A DNA stretch of 64,000 bases from an uncultured bacterium. GTDB taxonomy: Bacteria; Bacillota; Clostridia; Lachnospirales; Lachnospiraceae. The position numbers were made by a program, and so were the translations under genes. Location: assembly GCA_947574055.1 (NCBI GenBank), contig CANPIC010000001.1, positions 124,001 through 188,000 on the forward strand. Direction: 5' to 3'. Below, piece by piece: positions 17,310-25,734 of the stretch; the first letter of the stretch is position 1; the number at the start of each line of letters is the position of its first letter. Below the pieces are notes generated by a model. The model searched no databases, had not been told where the DNA came from, and worked only from the letters and a program-made list of their open reading frames with translations.

Positions 17310-19289
17310 ATGGATGATAAAAGCAGAGTTCTTGGCAGGCTGTGTGAAGACTGCAGACAGGCATTTCTCAATGACAGTCCGATTATTTATATTCTGAGCG
17401 ATGAGATCAGTCTGATTGATGCGCTTCTTGAGCAGGATGTGGTGACGCCGCTGTATTTTCGCCTGCCGGATCGGAGCATCATGTTCGGACGGGATTATAA
17501 AAGAGAACTGCGCAAGGCATATGAGGCAGTGAAGGGTTTGTGGAACAGAGATGTGCTTTCTTTTGAAGAGTTGCAGGAAATAAGCGGCGTACCCGTAGAC
17601 AGACTGCAAATATATCTGGAAAGTATTGTGGAAAAGGGTCATAGCAGTTTCCTTAGAAAAAATCTGATGGAAGGCTATGAGACAGGCGTGTTGTTTCCAA
17701 AAGAAACAAACTGCTCTTATTATGTGAAAATCCCTTCGGGTCAGCTGACAACTTGTATCAAAGAGGCAAAGATCTCTCCTGTGATACAGGTTGTGTGGAA
17801 TTTTGAACCGTCTCACAGCGCACTGCAGTATGTAAGCGAGTATGTTGTCAGCTATGAAAAATCACCGGCAAACAGCGTATACAGAAATAGCACCCTGCTC
17901 TTATGTTCCAGTGAATACCGTCTGCCGGAAGATATGCAGGGGTATGTGTCGGTGATCGAAGTGGAGATGCCCGGTGATATGGAGATAGGTGAGATTATCC
18001 GAGACGAAATCGCCGCCTGCGGCGGCGTTCAAGTGGTTTCCAGAGAATATCTCAACGCCCTTGTAACGGCATTCAAGGGATACAACGAAACGGGTATCCG
18101 CAAGTTGCTGCGCGGTATTATGATGCGATATGGGAATGATATCAGCAAGAGCAATGCCCTGCAGGATATCCGCAATGACAAGAAGCGCCTGATCCATAAA
18201 TACGAAGTGCTGGAACTGGAAGAAGCAGATGAAGATACTGTCATGGTGGGAGGGCAGGAGGTTCTTTTAAACTGGATGCGCCGTCAGGCGGACTGTCTGA
18301 AAAATCCGCGGGAACGTTATGACATATGGGGGCTTTCCGGCGCCAAGGGTGTACTTGTGTGCGGTATTCCGGGCACGGGGAAATCTCTGGCGGCCAGACA
18401 GGCATCCATGGAGTCGGAACTGGATCTCCCTCTTTTGAAAATGGATATGAGTACCCTGATGAACCACAATCTCGGTGGGTCGGAAGAAAATTTGAGAAAA
18501 GCGCTTCGTTTAGCGCAAGCCATGTCTCCCTGCATTTTGTGGATCGAAGAGCTGGAAAAAGGATTTGCGGGGGCCGGGGGCGCTTCCAGAGGGGATTCCG
18601 GGACATTTAAACGGATGTTTGGCACCTTTTTGACCTGGATGCAGGATAACAAAGCGCCAGTTTTTCTTTATGCCACTTCCAATGATGTATCCGAATTGCC
18701 GCAGGAGCTGCTTCGAAACGGCCGGTTTGACGCTTTATTCGGCACGACGATGCCTACCGCAGGCGAGTGTATGGATATTTTTAAAAAGACCCTGACAGGG
18801 ATGCACAACAGAGTGGAACGGGCTATCTGCAGAGGCGTGGATGTTACGCCTCTGTTTGAGATGGAAGCGCTGAGCGATAAGGCTCTGGAGCAATATGTAA
18901 CCCTGAGTATTGAAAAAGGACGCAGGAAGTTCATGACAGGGGCAGATATTTATGTGATTGTCAATACGGCACTGCGCCTGATCAAAGAACAGACGGGAGA
19001 ACGCAGGCACAGTATCGGAATGTTGGAAATGAAAAAAGCAGTGGATCTGGCCTATGATGAAGTACGTACCTATGGGGAGGGAAGGAGTAATCTCACCTAT
19101 ATCGCCAAAACCTATGTGAGACTGCTGGAAAATAAGTTCCTTCCCGCCAGTGCGTCGCCGCTGCTTACCCTGCGGGACATACGGGAGCGAATGAAGGAAG
19201 ACAAAGGCAGGCGGGCTCTGGTCAGTACGGCGGGTTATGACGCTCTTCTAAAGGAAGTGATCCTGGCGCATATGGGTCCCTGTATGTGA
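17310..19289 (+). CDS. Ycf46-like AAA+ ATPase
   Basis: The protein has 659 residues. The N-terminal half matches the non-catalytic domain of Ycf46-type AAA+ proteins: SPIIYILSDE near the start, and later a strand-helix unit with STLLLCSSEYRLPEDMQGYV and FKGYNETGIRKLLRG. The AAA+ core begins ~345, with Walker A GIPGTGKS at 352-359, Walker B region LWIEELEKGFAG (~410), the sensor strand VFLYATSND, and an arginine-finger segment ELLRNGRFD. Walker B has Glu where Asp is usual (IEE for IDE). A GGAGG site precedes the ATG. It closes the second accessory module and is likely the remodelling motor working with the Hsp70-like ATPase. Confidence 0.75.
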   Translation: MDDKSRVLGRLCEDCRQAFLNDSPIIYILSDEISLIDALLEQDVVTPLYFRLPDRSIMFGRDYKRELRKAYEAVKGLWNRDVLSFEELQEISGVPVDRLQIYLESIVEKGHSSFLRKNLMEGYETGVLFPKETNCSYYVKIPSGQLTTCIKEAKISPVIQVVWNFEPSHSALQYVSEYVVSYEKSPANSVYRNSTLLLCSSEYRLPEDMQGYVSVIEVEMPGDMEIGEIIRDEIAACGGVQVVSREYLNALVTAFKGYNETGIRKLLRGIMMRYGNDISKSNALQDIRNDKKRLIHKYEVLELEEADEDTVMVGGQEVLLNWMRRQADCLKNPRERYDIWGLSGAKGVLVCGIPGTGKSLAARQASMESELDLPLLKMDMSTLMNHNLGGSEENLRKALRLAQAMSPCILWIEELEKGFAGAGGASRGDSGTFKRMFGTFLTWMQDNKAPVFLYATSNDVSELPQELLRNGRFDALFGTTMPTAGECMDIFKKTLTGMHNRVERAICRGVDVTPLFEMEALSDKALEQYVTLSIEKGRRKFMTGADIYVIVNTALRLIKEQTGERRHSIGMLEMKKAVDLAYDEVRTYGEGRSNLTYIAKTYVRLLENKFLPASASPLLTLRDIRERMKEDKGRRALVSTAGYDALLKEVILAHMGPCM

Positions 19290-19352
19290 GGAAGTGGTCT
19301 TCTCACAGTTTCAGACAGCCTGAATGATTATTTTTTGATGTTTTTGTCATAA

Positions 19353-19375
19353 GGACTTTTATCAGTCCCATTTTT
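19353..19375 (+). terminator. Weak hairpin with T-run
   Basis: A 5-bp stem (GGACT at 19353-19357 with AGTCC at 19364-19368) is followed by CATTTTT. It may end the operon finishing at 19289, but the stem is short. Confidence 0.3.
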
Positions 19376-19438
19376 CCCCGGATTGTTAATACAATAGTCT
19401 ATATCCGGACCGGAACAGGTTCATGAAAGGATGAGACT

Positions 19439-19675
19439 ATGAAACAAAAGATAAAGCAGGACGAAAACGGTAATATCGGGAAAAATATCAGAAGTATCCG
19501 AATCGCCAGGGGCATTGGTCAGACAGAACTGGTCCGTCTGCTGGATTTGCAGGGGATTTCGATTACAAGAGAATGTCTTGTAAAAATAGAGCGGGGTATT
19601 CAGCATGTCCAGGTCAAACAGTTGAAGGCGATCAAAAATGAACTGGAGACGACATATGAGGAATTGCTGAAATAA
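19439..19675 (+). CDS. XRE-family HTH regulator
   Basis: This 78-residue protein is essentially one helix-turn-helix domain of the XRE/Cro type: IGKNIRSIRIARGIGQTELV, then LDLQGISITRECLVKIERG, ending with helices that close the fold. AAAGGA lies eight bases before the ATG. It is a stand-alone small repressor-like protein just downstream of the Hsp70/AAA+ module and next to an integrase remnant, as often found at the edge of mobile or defence islands. Its target is unknown. A tandem TCGTCTGA repeat just after its stop might be relevant. Confidence 0.75.
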   Translation: MKQKIKQDENGNIGKNIRSIRIARGIGQTELVRLLDLQGISITRECLVKIERGIQHVQVKQLKAIKNELETTYEELLK

Positions 19676-19796
19676 TGGTCTTTTAGTCTTGGTCGTCTGA
19701 TCGTCTGAAATTTTTTCGCGGATGCTTTGACGCCAGAAATCCCTCTGTTTTGCTATGCTCACATACATATAGAGCTGCGTTAGGGTAATGGAGATG

Positions 19797-19913
19797 CTAT
19801 GGCAAAAAGCAGTTCCGTGACTGCGGCATCTCCAAGAGTGTCTCCTTATCCAGACATTTCTGTCTGACACAATATTCCAGATAGCTTCTCATTTGTACCT
19901 CTATGTCATTCAT
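19797..19913 (-). pseudogene. Tyrosine recombinase N-terminal remnant
   Basis: An excellent ribosome site (AAAGGAGGGC) precedes an ATG at 19913 on the minus strand, giving a 38-codon frame: MNDIEVQMRSYLEYCVRQKC followed by LDKETL. This resembles the SAM-like core-binding start of XerC/D-type tyrosine recombinases (helix, Tyr-Leu, short loop, ETL helix). The next residues diverge and a stop follows, so only the first helices survive and there is no catalytic domain. It may instead be an intact micropeptide, but the strong family resemblance favours a remnant of an integrase that once served the adjacent accessory region. Confidence 0.45.
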
Positions 19914-20269
19914 GATAAGCCCTCCTTTTTTTAAGTTGTTAGAAGTTTTGACCGGCTTTTCCCTGGTAAAACCATAGCCTGACGCAAATCTCACAGGCTG
20001 TCAGAAATAAATTGGTGCTAAATCCACATTTTCAGAGATTTTTGGGATGGGATGTAGTATAATGGAGAACGATAATGATACAGGAAAAGTAAGATGATGA
20101 AAAAACAACAGCTATCATAGTTCATAGATTGGCAGGAGTTTTGCATTTGGCCCATTTCTTTGCAAATTCTATAGAGAACAATAACAATGAATTGTCTGGC
20201 AGTTGACGGCATAAAAAAACGTGGACGGGATCCGGTCACGGGAAATTAGTTAAAGGAGACTCTGAACAA
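19914..20269. other. Intergenic region before manC
   Basis: No gene is supported here. A TATAAT at 20058-20063 could be the -10 of the manC promoter, though no good -35 is placed 16-18 bases upstream. AAAGGAG near 20255 is the manC ribosome site. I see no tRNA and no clear attachment site. Confidence 0.35.
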
Positions 20270-21625
20270 ATGAAAATCATACTGTTATCCGGCGGCTCCG
20301 GCAAGCGGCTGTGGCCTTTGTCCAATGAGGCGCGTTCCAAACAGTTTCTGAAAGTATTACAAGATCCGCAGGGCAATTCCGAATCCATGATACAGCGGAT
20401 TTACCGGCAGATCAGGCAGAGCCGTCCGGATGCGGAGGTGGTGATCGCGGCCGGAGTGGCACAAAAGGATTCTTTGCGCAGGCAGCTTCATGGTCAGGCG
20501 CAGATTGTATATGAGCCGTCCAGACGCCACACGTATCCGGCCATTTTGCTGGCCTCGGCTTATCTGCTTGACGAGAAGCAGATACCGGAGGATGAGATGA
20601 TCGCGGTGCTTCCGGTTGATCCGTATGTGGAGCAGGATTATTTTGAACGGCTGTGCGCAATGGAACAGGCGCTGACCGATTCGGGGGCGGATCTTTGTCT
20701 GCTTGGCATACATCCCACCTACCCTTCAGAAAAATATGGTTATATCAAAGGCCGTGTCGTGGCGGGCCGGTCATACTGCCGGGTAGATACGTATCTGGAG
20801 AAACCGGATCTGGAAAAGGCACAGCGGCTGCTAAAAGAGAAGGCTCTCTGGAATGGCGGGGTTTTTGTATTTCGCGCCGCTTTTGCCAGGGCGCTGATCG
20901 AAAAGGAGATCGGACAGGTCTCCTTTACAGGACTGCGGGAGCGGTACCAGGATCTGCCATATAACAGTTTTGACTATCAGGTGACAGAGCAGTGTGCTTC
21001 GCTTGTCTATGTTGTTTATGATGGGGAATGGAATGATATGGGAACCTGGAACACGCTGACGGCAAAGATGGAGAATGCTGACGGCGGTTTTGTCATCCGG
21101 GGTGAGAACTGTGTCAATACACATGTGGTCAATGAACTGGCAATCCCTGTGGTGGCGCTGGGGCTGAAGGATACAGTGGTGGTGGCCAGTGCGGATGGGA
21201 TACTGGTCAGTGACAAGCATGCAAGTTCTTATATGGGACAGTATGTGGAGCAGATTGATAACCGTCCCATGTATGAGAAACGGCAGTGGGGAGAATACAG
21301 AGTACTGGATTTTGCGCAGTGCAGATCCGGGAAGGAAAATTCCCTGACGAAGCATCTTCATGTGGAAGCGGGCAGAAGCCTCAGCTATCAGCTTCATCAC
21401 CTGCGCGATGAAGTCTGGACAATCATTGATGGAACAGGCCTCTTTTTGCTTGACGGAGAGATCAGAGAGGCATCCCGGGGTGATGTACTCTATATCCCTA
21501 AGGGGCATAAGCATGGCATGGCATCCCGGGAAGGGGTGGACTTTATAGAGGTACAGCTTGGTACCGATCTGGTGGAAGAGGATATCGAACGGTTCCCCTG
21601 GGACTGGGGTGAGCGGCTGTCGTAA
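20270..21625 (+). CDS. manC: Mannose-1-phosphate guanylyltransferase / mannose-6-phosphate isomerase
   Basis: ManC makes GDP-mannose from mannose-1-phosphate and GTP, and type II forms also isomerise fructose-6-phosphate to mannose-6-phosphate. The 451-residue protein has the sugar-nucleotidyltransferase signature SGGSGKRLWPLS at the N-terminus, a substrate-loop TYLEKPD near 165, and a C-terminal cupin domain (~340-451) with HLHVEAGRSLSYQLHHLRDE and GDVLYIPKGHKHG holding the metal-binding His residues of the isomerase. Length and order match bifunctional ManC. It heads the surface-glycan locus and is followed by a flippase gene after a hairpin, so GDP-mannose or a derivative is a likely building block. 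Confidence 0.92.
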   Translation: MKIILLSGGSGKRLWPLSNEARSKQFLKVLQDPQGNSESMIQRIYRQIRQSRPDAEVVIAAGVAQKDSLRRQLHGQAQIVYEPSRRHTYPAILLASAYLLDEKQIPEDEMIAVLPVDPYVEQDYFERLCAMEQALTDSGADLCLLGIHPTYPSEKYGYIKGRVVAGRSYCRVDTYLEKPDLEKAQRLLKEKALWNGGVFVFRAAFARALIEKEIGQVSFTGLRERYQDLPYNSFDYQVTEQCASLVYVVYDGEWNDMGTWNTLTAKMENADGGFVIRGENCVNTHVVNELAIPVVALGLKDTVVVASADGILVSDKHASSYMGQYVEQIDNRPMYEKRQWGEYRVLDFAQCRSGKENSLTKHLHVEAGRSLSYQLHHLRDEVWTIIDGTGLFLLDGEIREASRGDVLYIPKGHKHGMASREGVDFIEVQLGTDLVEEDIERFPWDWGERLS

Positions 21626-21646
21626 ATGTGGCCGGATTTTGCATGT

Positions 21647-21671
21647 AACAGCGCAGTTTGTCTGCGCTGTT
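21647..21671 (+). terminator. Strong hairpin between manC and flippase gene
   Basis: AACAGCGCAG (21647-21656) and CTGCGCTGTT (21662-21671) are perfect 10-bp arms with a 5-base loop. No T-tract follows, so it may be a partial terminator or an mRNA-stability hairpin rather than a full stop. Confidence 0.45.
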
Positions 21672-21694
21672 GCGTATAAAGGAGATGTTGCAGC

Positions 21695-23434
21695 ATGGAA
21701 TGTAGTACCTGGAGTAAATTCTGTTATATCTTTGATCAAAAGCAGAAGCTGAAAGCGGCCCTGCTTTTTGTTGTTATTGTCATCGGGGCGTTTGTGGAAC
21801 TGGTCGGTGTCAGCGCCGTACTTCCGTTTATCAGCGCCGTACTTAACCCGGATCAGATGTTGGCCAATCCGCTGCTGGGCGGTATATACAGACAGCTTGG
21901 TTTTACAGATGTCAATTTGTATATCGTTTTTCTGGGCGCTGCCATCATACTGATTTATATTTTTAAAAATATTTATGTTTATTATATGCATGGCATGCAG
22001 TACCGGTTTACCTATGAAAATCAGCGCCGATTGTCGTATAAGATGATGAACTGCTATATGAATCAGCCCTATCTTTTTCATTTGCATCATAATAGTGCGG
22101 AGCTGAGCCGCAATATCAATGAGGATACGGTTTCTTTCTTTGAGGCGGTTTTGGCGGGACTGCAACTGGCCTCGGAAGGTGGTGTCTGCGTGGCCCTGCT
22201 TCTGTTCCTTATGTGGGAGGATATTACCGTCACGCTTGGCGTGATCACCATGGTGGGGGCATTTGGGCTGGTCTTTTTAAAGGTGTTCAAAAAGCGTCTC
22301 AAAGCGGCAGGCAGACACAGTCGTGAGAAGCAGGGCAGCACGAGGCAGGCTGTGCTGGAGGCTCTGGGCGGGATCAAGGAGATCAAAGTCTTAAGCCGGG
22401 AGAAAGTGTTTGTGGAAGAGTATAATGAGGAATATAAAGATTACGCGGAGAGTAATCGGCGATTTAAAGTATATGCGATGATTCCCAAACCGGTGATGGA
22501 GACCATTGCTATTTCCGGTCTGTTGTTGATTGTCTGTATCAAAATATCGCTGGGAGCGGATGCGGCGTCTTTTATCCCTACCATTTCCGTCTTTGCCATG
22601 GCAGCGTTCCGTATGCTGCCATCCGCTAACCGGATCGCAGAATATTTGAGCCGGATTATGTTCAGCCGTCCTGCTGTTGATGCCATTTATCATGATCTGA
22701 AAGAGATTGACGGACTGATGGCAGAGCAAAAGTCCGAAGAAACCAGAACCGAGATTCCCTTTCAAAAGGAGATCGCTGTCAGGGATATTACATTCCATTA
22801 TCCCGGGACGGAGAAGCAGGTCTTTTCTCATGCGTCACTGGTGATTCCCCGCAATCAGTCGGTTGCCTTTATCGGTCCGTCGGGGCAGGGTAAGACGACT
22901 CTGGCCGATATTATTCTGGGCCTTCTGGAGCCCCAGGAGGGCGCGGTGCTGGTGGACGGCGTGGACATCCGGGAAGGCATGCATGCATGGCGGCAGAAAC
23001 TGGGTTATATTCCGCAGTCCATATCTTTGCTGGATGCTTCGATCCGGGATAATATCCTGTTTGGGATTGCAAAAGAGCAGATCAAGGAGGAGAGATTGTG
23101 GGAGGCTTTGGAGGAGGCCCAGCTAAAGGCATTTGTGGAGTCTTTGGATGAGGGGATCGATACGGTGATCGGAGAAGGGGGCGTACGCCTTTCCGGCGGA
23201 CAGAGGCAGCGGATCGGCATTGCCAGAGCACTTTACCATAATCCGGAAGTACTTGTGCTGGATGAAGCAACCTCCGCGCTGGATAATGACACGGAGGCTG
23301 CCGTGATGGAAGCCATTGATTATCTGGCAGGCAGCAAGACACTGATTATCATTGCTCACCGGCTTTCCACAATCCGCAACTGTGATCTGGTGTATCAGAT
23401 CGAAGGAGGTCAGATAGTTTCTTCCCGCTCATAA
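21695..23434 (+). CDS. PglK-like ABC flippase for lipid-linked glycan
   Basis: This is a full-size ABC exporter half-transporter (579 residues). An N-terminal six-helix membrane domain (~20-310) begins with the PglK-type pattern FVELVGVSAVLPFISAVLNP. The nucleotide-binding domain (~350-575) has Walker A GPSGQGKT, signature LSGGQ, Walker B VLVLDEATSALD and the switch His in IIAHRLS. PglK proteins flip undecaprenyl-linked oligosaccharides across the membrane. Neighbouring nucleotide-sugar and glycosyltransferase genes fit that role. AAAGGAG precedes the ATG. Its last 86 bases overlap the 3' end of the convergent gene on the other strand. Confidence 0.85.
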   Translation: MECSTWSKFCYIFDQKQKLKAALLFVVIVIGAFVELVGVSAVLPFISAVLNPDQMLANPLLGGIYRQLGFTDVNLYIVFLGAAIILIYIFKNIYVYYMHGMQYRFTYENQRRLSYKMMNCYMNQPYLFHLHHNSAELSRNINEDTVSFFEAVLAGLQLASEGGVCVALLLFLMWEDITVTLGVITMVGAFGLVFLKVFKKRLKAAGRHSREKQGSTRQAVLEALGGIKEIKVLSREKVFVEEYNEEYKDYAESNRRFKVYAMIPKPVMETIAISGLLLIVCIKISLGADAASFIPTISVFAMAAFRMLPSANRIAEYLSRIMFSRPAVDAIYHDLKEIDGLMAEQKSEETRTEIPFQKEIAVRDITFHYPGTEKQVFSHASLVIPRNQSVAFIGPSGQGKTTLADIILGLLEPQEGAVLVDGVDIREGMHAWRQKLGYIPQSISLLDASIRDNILFGIAKEQIKEERLWEALEEAQLKAFVESLDEGIDTVIGEGGVRLSGGQRQRIGIARALYHNPEVLVLDEATSALDNDTEAAVMEAIDYLAGSKTLIIIAHRLSTIRNCDLVYQIEGGQIVSSRS

Positions 23435-24989
23435 AGAGGAAGAGGGGAATGATCTGCAGTACGATGCGGTTGTAGGAATCGTCCCAGTTGACCCAGAGGT
23501 GCTTTCCCACTGCGCAGTAGGAGATAAAGTTCAGCAGCACGTAGCCTGCCCAGAGGAAGGTATCTTCATCCCAGAAGGGCCGGCGGAGCAGGGTAAGGGT
23601 CAGCAAAAGACCGAAGAAGAGGCCGCTGATTCCCCAGGAGGCAGGATATAAGAACATATTGCGGATGGTCATGTCAATATTGTCCACAACCTGATTCCAG
23701 TCGCGTATCGTGAGCAAAAGTAACAGGAGCATCATCCCTCCATAGAGCAACCAGGTTTCGGAAAAAGGGAGTCTTTTTTCCAGAAGCGGGTGCAGGAGGA
23801 AGAGATAGAGACAGCAGGCCGAAATTGCGGCGATGACAAAAGCCACGTTGGCATTGTTGGCAATAGAAGTAAATGCGGCCTGCTCGACCGTGGCTTTTAA
23901 TACAATGCGCACATAAAAGAGCCACCACAGTTCGGAGATTATGGACGGCAGGAAAATAAAAAACAATGTTTTCCTGCTCCACCTGCTCTTGAGGGCGAAA
24001 TAAACAAGCAGGAAGCAAACAAAGATGATGCCGTCTTTGCGCAGCATGGTAAGCGCGGTAAAGAACAGGGCGCTTAGGATGCAGCCCTCTCTTTTGCATA
24101 ACTGACAAAATCTTTCCAATAACAGGACGGCAAAGAACATATAAGCCATGCAGTACATATTGGCCAGAATCCAGGTGGAAGCAATGATAAACGAAGTGGA
24201 GGAGGCCAGAAGGCATGTCATCAGGGCGGCAAAGACCGCCGCTTTTTTATGGTTTTCTTTTTCCCTTCCCATCGCATACTGAAAGAGCCCATAGAAAAAA
24301 CAGGCGCCGATATTTACCGTCAGGAAAGCCTGCATCTGAAAACACTGATCCAGTCCCCAGAAAGCGGTGTAGGAATTTAGCAGGGGCAGAAACTGACTGA
24401 TATTGGTGAGTGTGAAGCTGTTTTCTCCTACGATATCGCGGAAGTTCTTTACAATCGTCAGTGTGTTCCCGTAATTGGTAAAATAAAAGTACGAATCATA
24501 GCTGACAAAGACATATAGCAGCCCGCTGGAAACCCAGAAAGCGATTCCCAGGAAAAAAAGGAGGGTGGGAAGCGCCTGTGCCATAAACGCTGCTATTTGG
24601 TAGTCTGACGGCCTTTTTTTTCCTGCTTTGTGAAAATACCACCAGGTAAGAGCCAGAATCCCTATGATCACTGTCATGGTGGCGGGAAAAGTAAAAGGGA
24701 TTCCCAGCAGTAGCAGCAAAAGACCGGGAAATACCCACAGACAGATACCGGTTGGAAATGCCAGCAGGGCGGTGAGAGTCGGAGAGAGCGTGTCCCGGAT
24801 ACACAGCAGAAATAAAAAGCCGATCCCAAACAGTATGATCACAGAAAGGAGCTGCCGTATCTGGTAGGAGGAGATATTGTCTGCGGCAATCCGCTCAAAA
24901 TAATCCCGGTTATGAACCATGCTGACGGCAAAGAGTATGCCGCACAAAGCGGCAAAAACAGAACTCCACAAGGTAAGTTTTCGATTCAT
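23349..24989 (-). CDS. Polytopic membrane protein, GT-C-like or polymerase-like
   Basis: This 546-residue protein has about a dozen hydrophobic segments spread over its whole length and one larger extracytoplasmic loop around SYDSYFYFTNYGN. Asp-containing loops like this (YDSYF) occur in GT-C glycosyltransferases and related glycan polymerases, but I cannot name the family. The start at 24989 is chosen because GGAGGAAACG lies just upstream on the minus strand; longer starts lack a site. The C-terminus reads into the 3' end of the convergent flippase gene, overlapping 86 bases. It is the last gene of a minus-strand series starting near 29556. Confidence 0.65.
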   Translation of the reverse strand: MNRKLTLWSSVFAALCGILFAVSMVHNRDYFERIAADNISSYQIRQLLSVIILFGIGFLFLLCIRDTLSPTLTALLAFPTGICLWVFPGLLLLLLGIPFTFPATMTVIIGILALTWWYFHKAGKKRPSDYQIAAFMAQALPTLLFFLGIAFWVSSGLLYVFVSYDSYFYFTNYGNTLTIVKNFRDIVGENSFTLTNISQFLPLLNSYTAFWGLDQCFQMQAFLTVNIGACFFYGLFQYAMGREKENHKKAAVFAALMTCLLASSTSFIIASTWILANMYCMAYMFFAVLLLERFCQLCKREGCILSALFFTALTMLRKDGIIFVCFLLVYFALKSRWSRKTLFFIFLPSIISELWWLFYVRIVLKATVEQAAFTSIANNANVAFVIAAISACCLYLFLLHPLLEKRLPFSETWLLYGGMMLLLLLLTIRDWNQVVDNIDMTIRNMFLYPASWGISGLFFGLLLTLTLLRRPFWDEDTFLWAGYVLLNFISYCAVGKHLWVNWDDSYNRIVLQIIPLFLFMSGKKLSDLLRSDTPDHSCGLWKAGEQ

Positions 24990-25023
24990 CGTTTCCTCCA
25001 TATTGTGTGCTTTCCGGCACAGA

Positions 25024-25659
25024 TCAGATACTTTGCGTGATTTGCTGATAGTAAGTCTCGCCCATAATGTATACAGAAAAATCCGGCTCCATGACAAATA
25101 TCAGCCGCGATTGCCCCTTCAGGGAAGCGGTATTGATATAGAGCAGGGGATAGGTCTCCTCTTCGAAAGACGGCTGCAGCGCCTTGGGTATCTCATCCGT
25201 TACATAGTCCATAATGCCCATGCATGTAAATTCATGGGAAAAATCAAAATCTTCCCGATGGGAGCGCACAGCATCACGTGCCGCCTCTTCAATTCCGACA
25301 GTGGTATATGCATCGGCATAGAGGGAGATAAATTTCTCATAAAAGCCGGCAGTATCATCCAGGGCGACGCAGCGGTTTCTGAGGACCGGGAATATGATCT
25401 CATCCTGAAACATAAATTCATCTGAGTATGCCAGCAGATTTTCGGAAAAGGTACCATAGCGGAAGCGGCCATTGATTATTTCCATATAAAAATCAGGAAA
25501 CATGACCAGGGCGTTGTAGGTACAGTTGGCGATACAGGAAATCAGCAACAGGGCAAGCAGTATGTGCTTGGCCGTTTTTCTGTTTTTTTTCCATAACAGA
25601 CGAAAGATGAAGTAAAAAAGGATCAGGACACAGATTCCTGCGAAGGCTTCCTTGAACAT
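25024..25659 (-). CDS. Membrane-anchored extracytoplasmic protein
   Basis: I do not recognise this 211-residue protein. It has two N-terminal hydrophobic segments (about 5-23 and 32-50), then a ~160-residue domain that probably lies outside the cell or at the membrane surface. The ribosome site AAGGAG is seven bases before the ATG. It ends 34 bases before the start of the large polytopic protein gene downstream, so the two probably form a functional pair. No catalytic motif is visible. Confidence 0.55.
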   Translation of the reverse strand: MFKEAFAGICVLILFYFIFRLLWKKNRKTAKHILLALLLISCIANCTYNALVMFPDFYMEIINGRFRYGTFSENLLAYSDEFMFQDEIIFPVLRNRCVALDDTAGFYEKFISLYADAYTTVGIEEAARDAVRSHREDFDFSHEFTCMGIMDYVTDEIPKALQPSFEEETYPLLYINTASLKGQSRLIFVMEPDFSVYIMGETYYQQITQSI

Positions 25660-25734
25660 AACAACTCCTTATGGGTAGGGCTTTGCGGGCAAAGCAGTGC
25701 GACGAACAGGTGGCAGGTGCAGATTGCTTGTCCG

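Noticed and set aside
19690-19712. Tandem TCGTCTGA repeat after the XRE gene
   Set aside because: Only two short copies and no dyad; too little to call an operator or attachment site.
20831-22165. Long minus-strand ORF (444 codons) over manC and the flippase gene
   Set aside because: It lies opposite two unambiguous genes, has no ribosome site or recognisable motif, and its composition is that of an antisense shadow.
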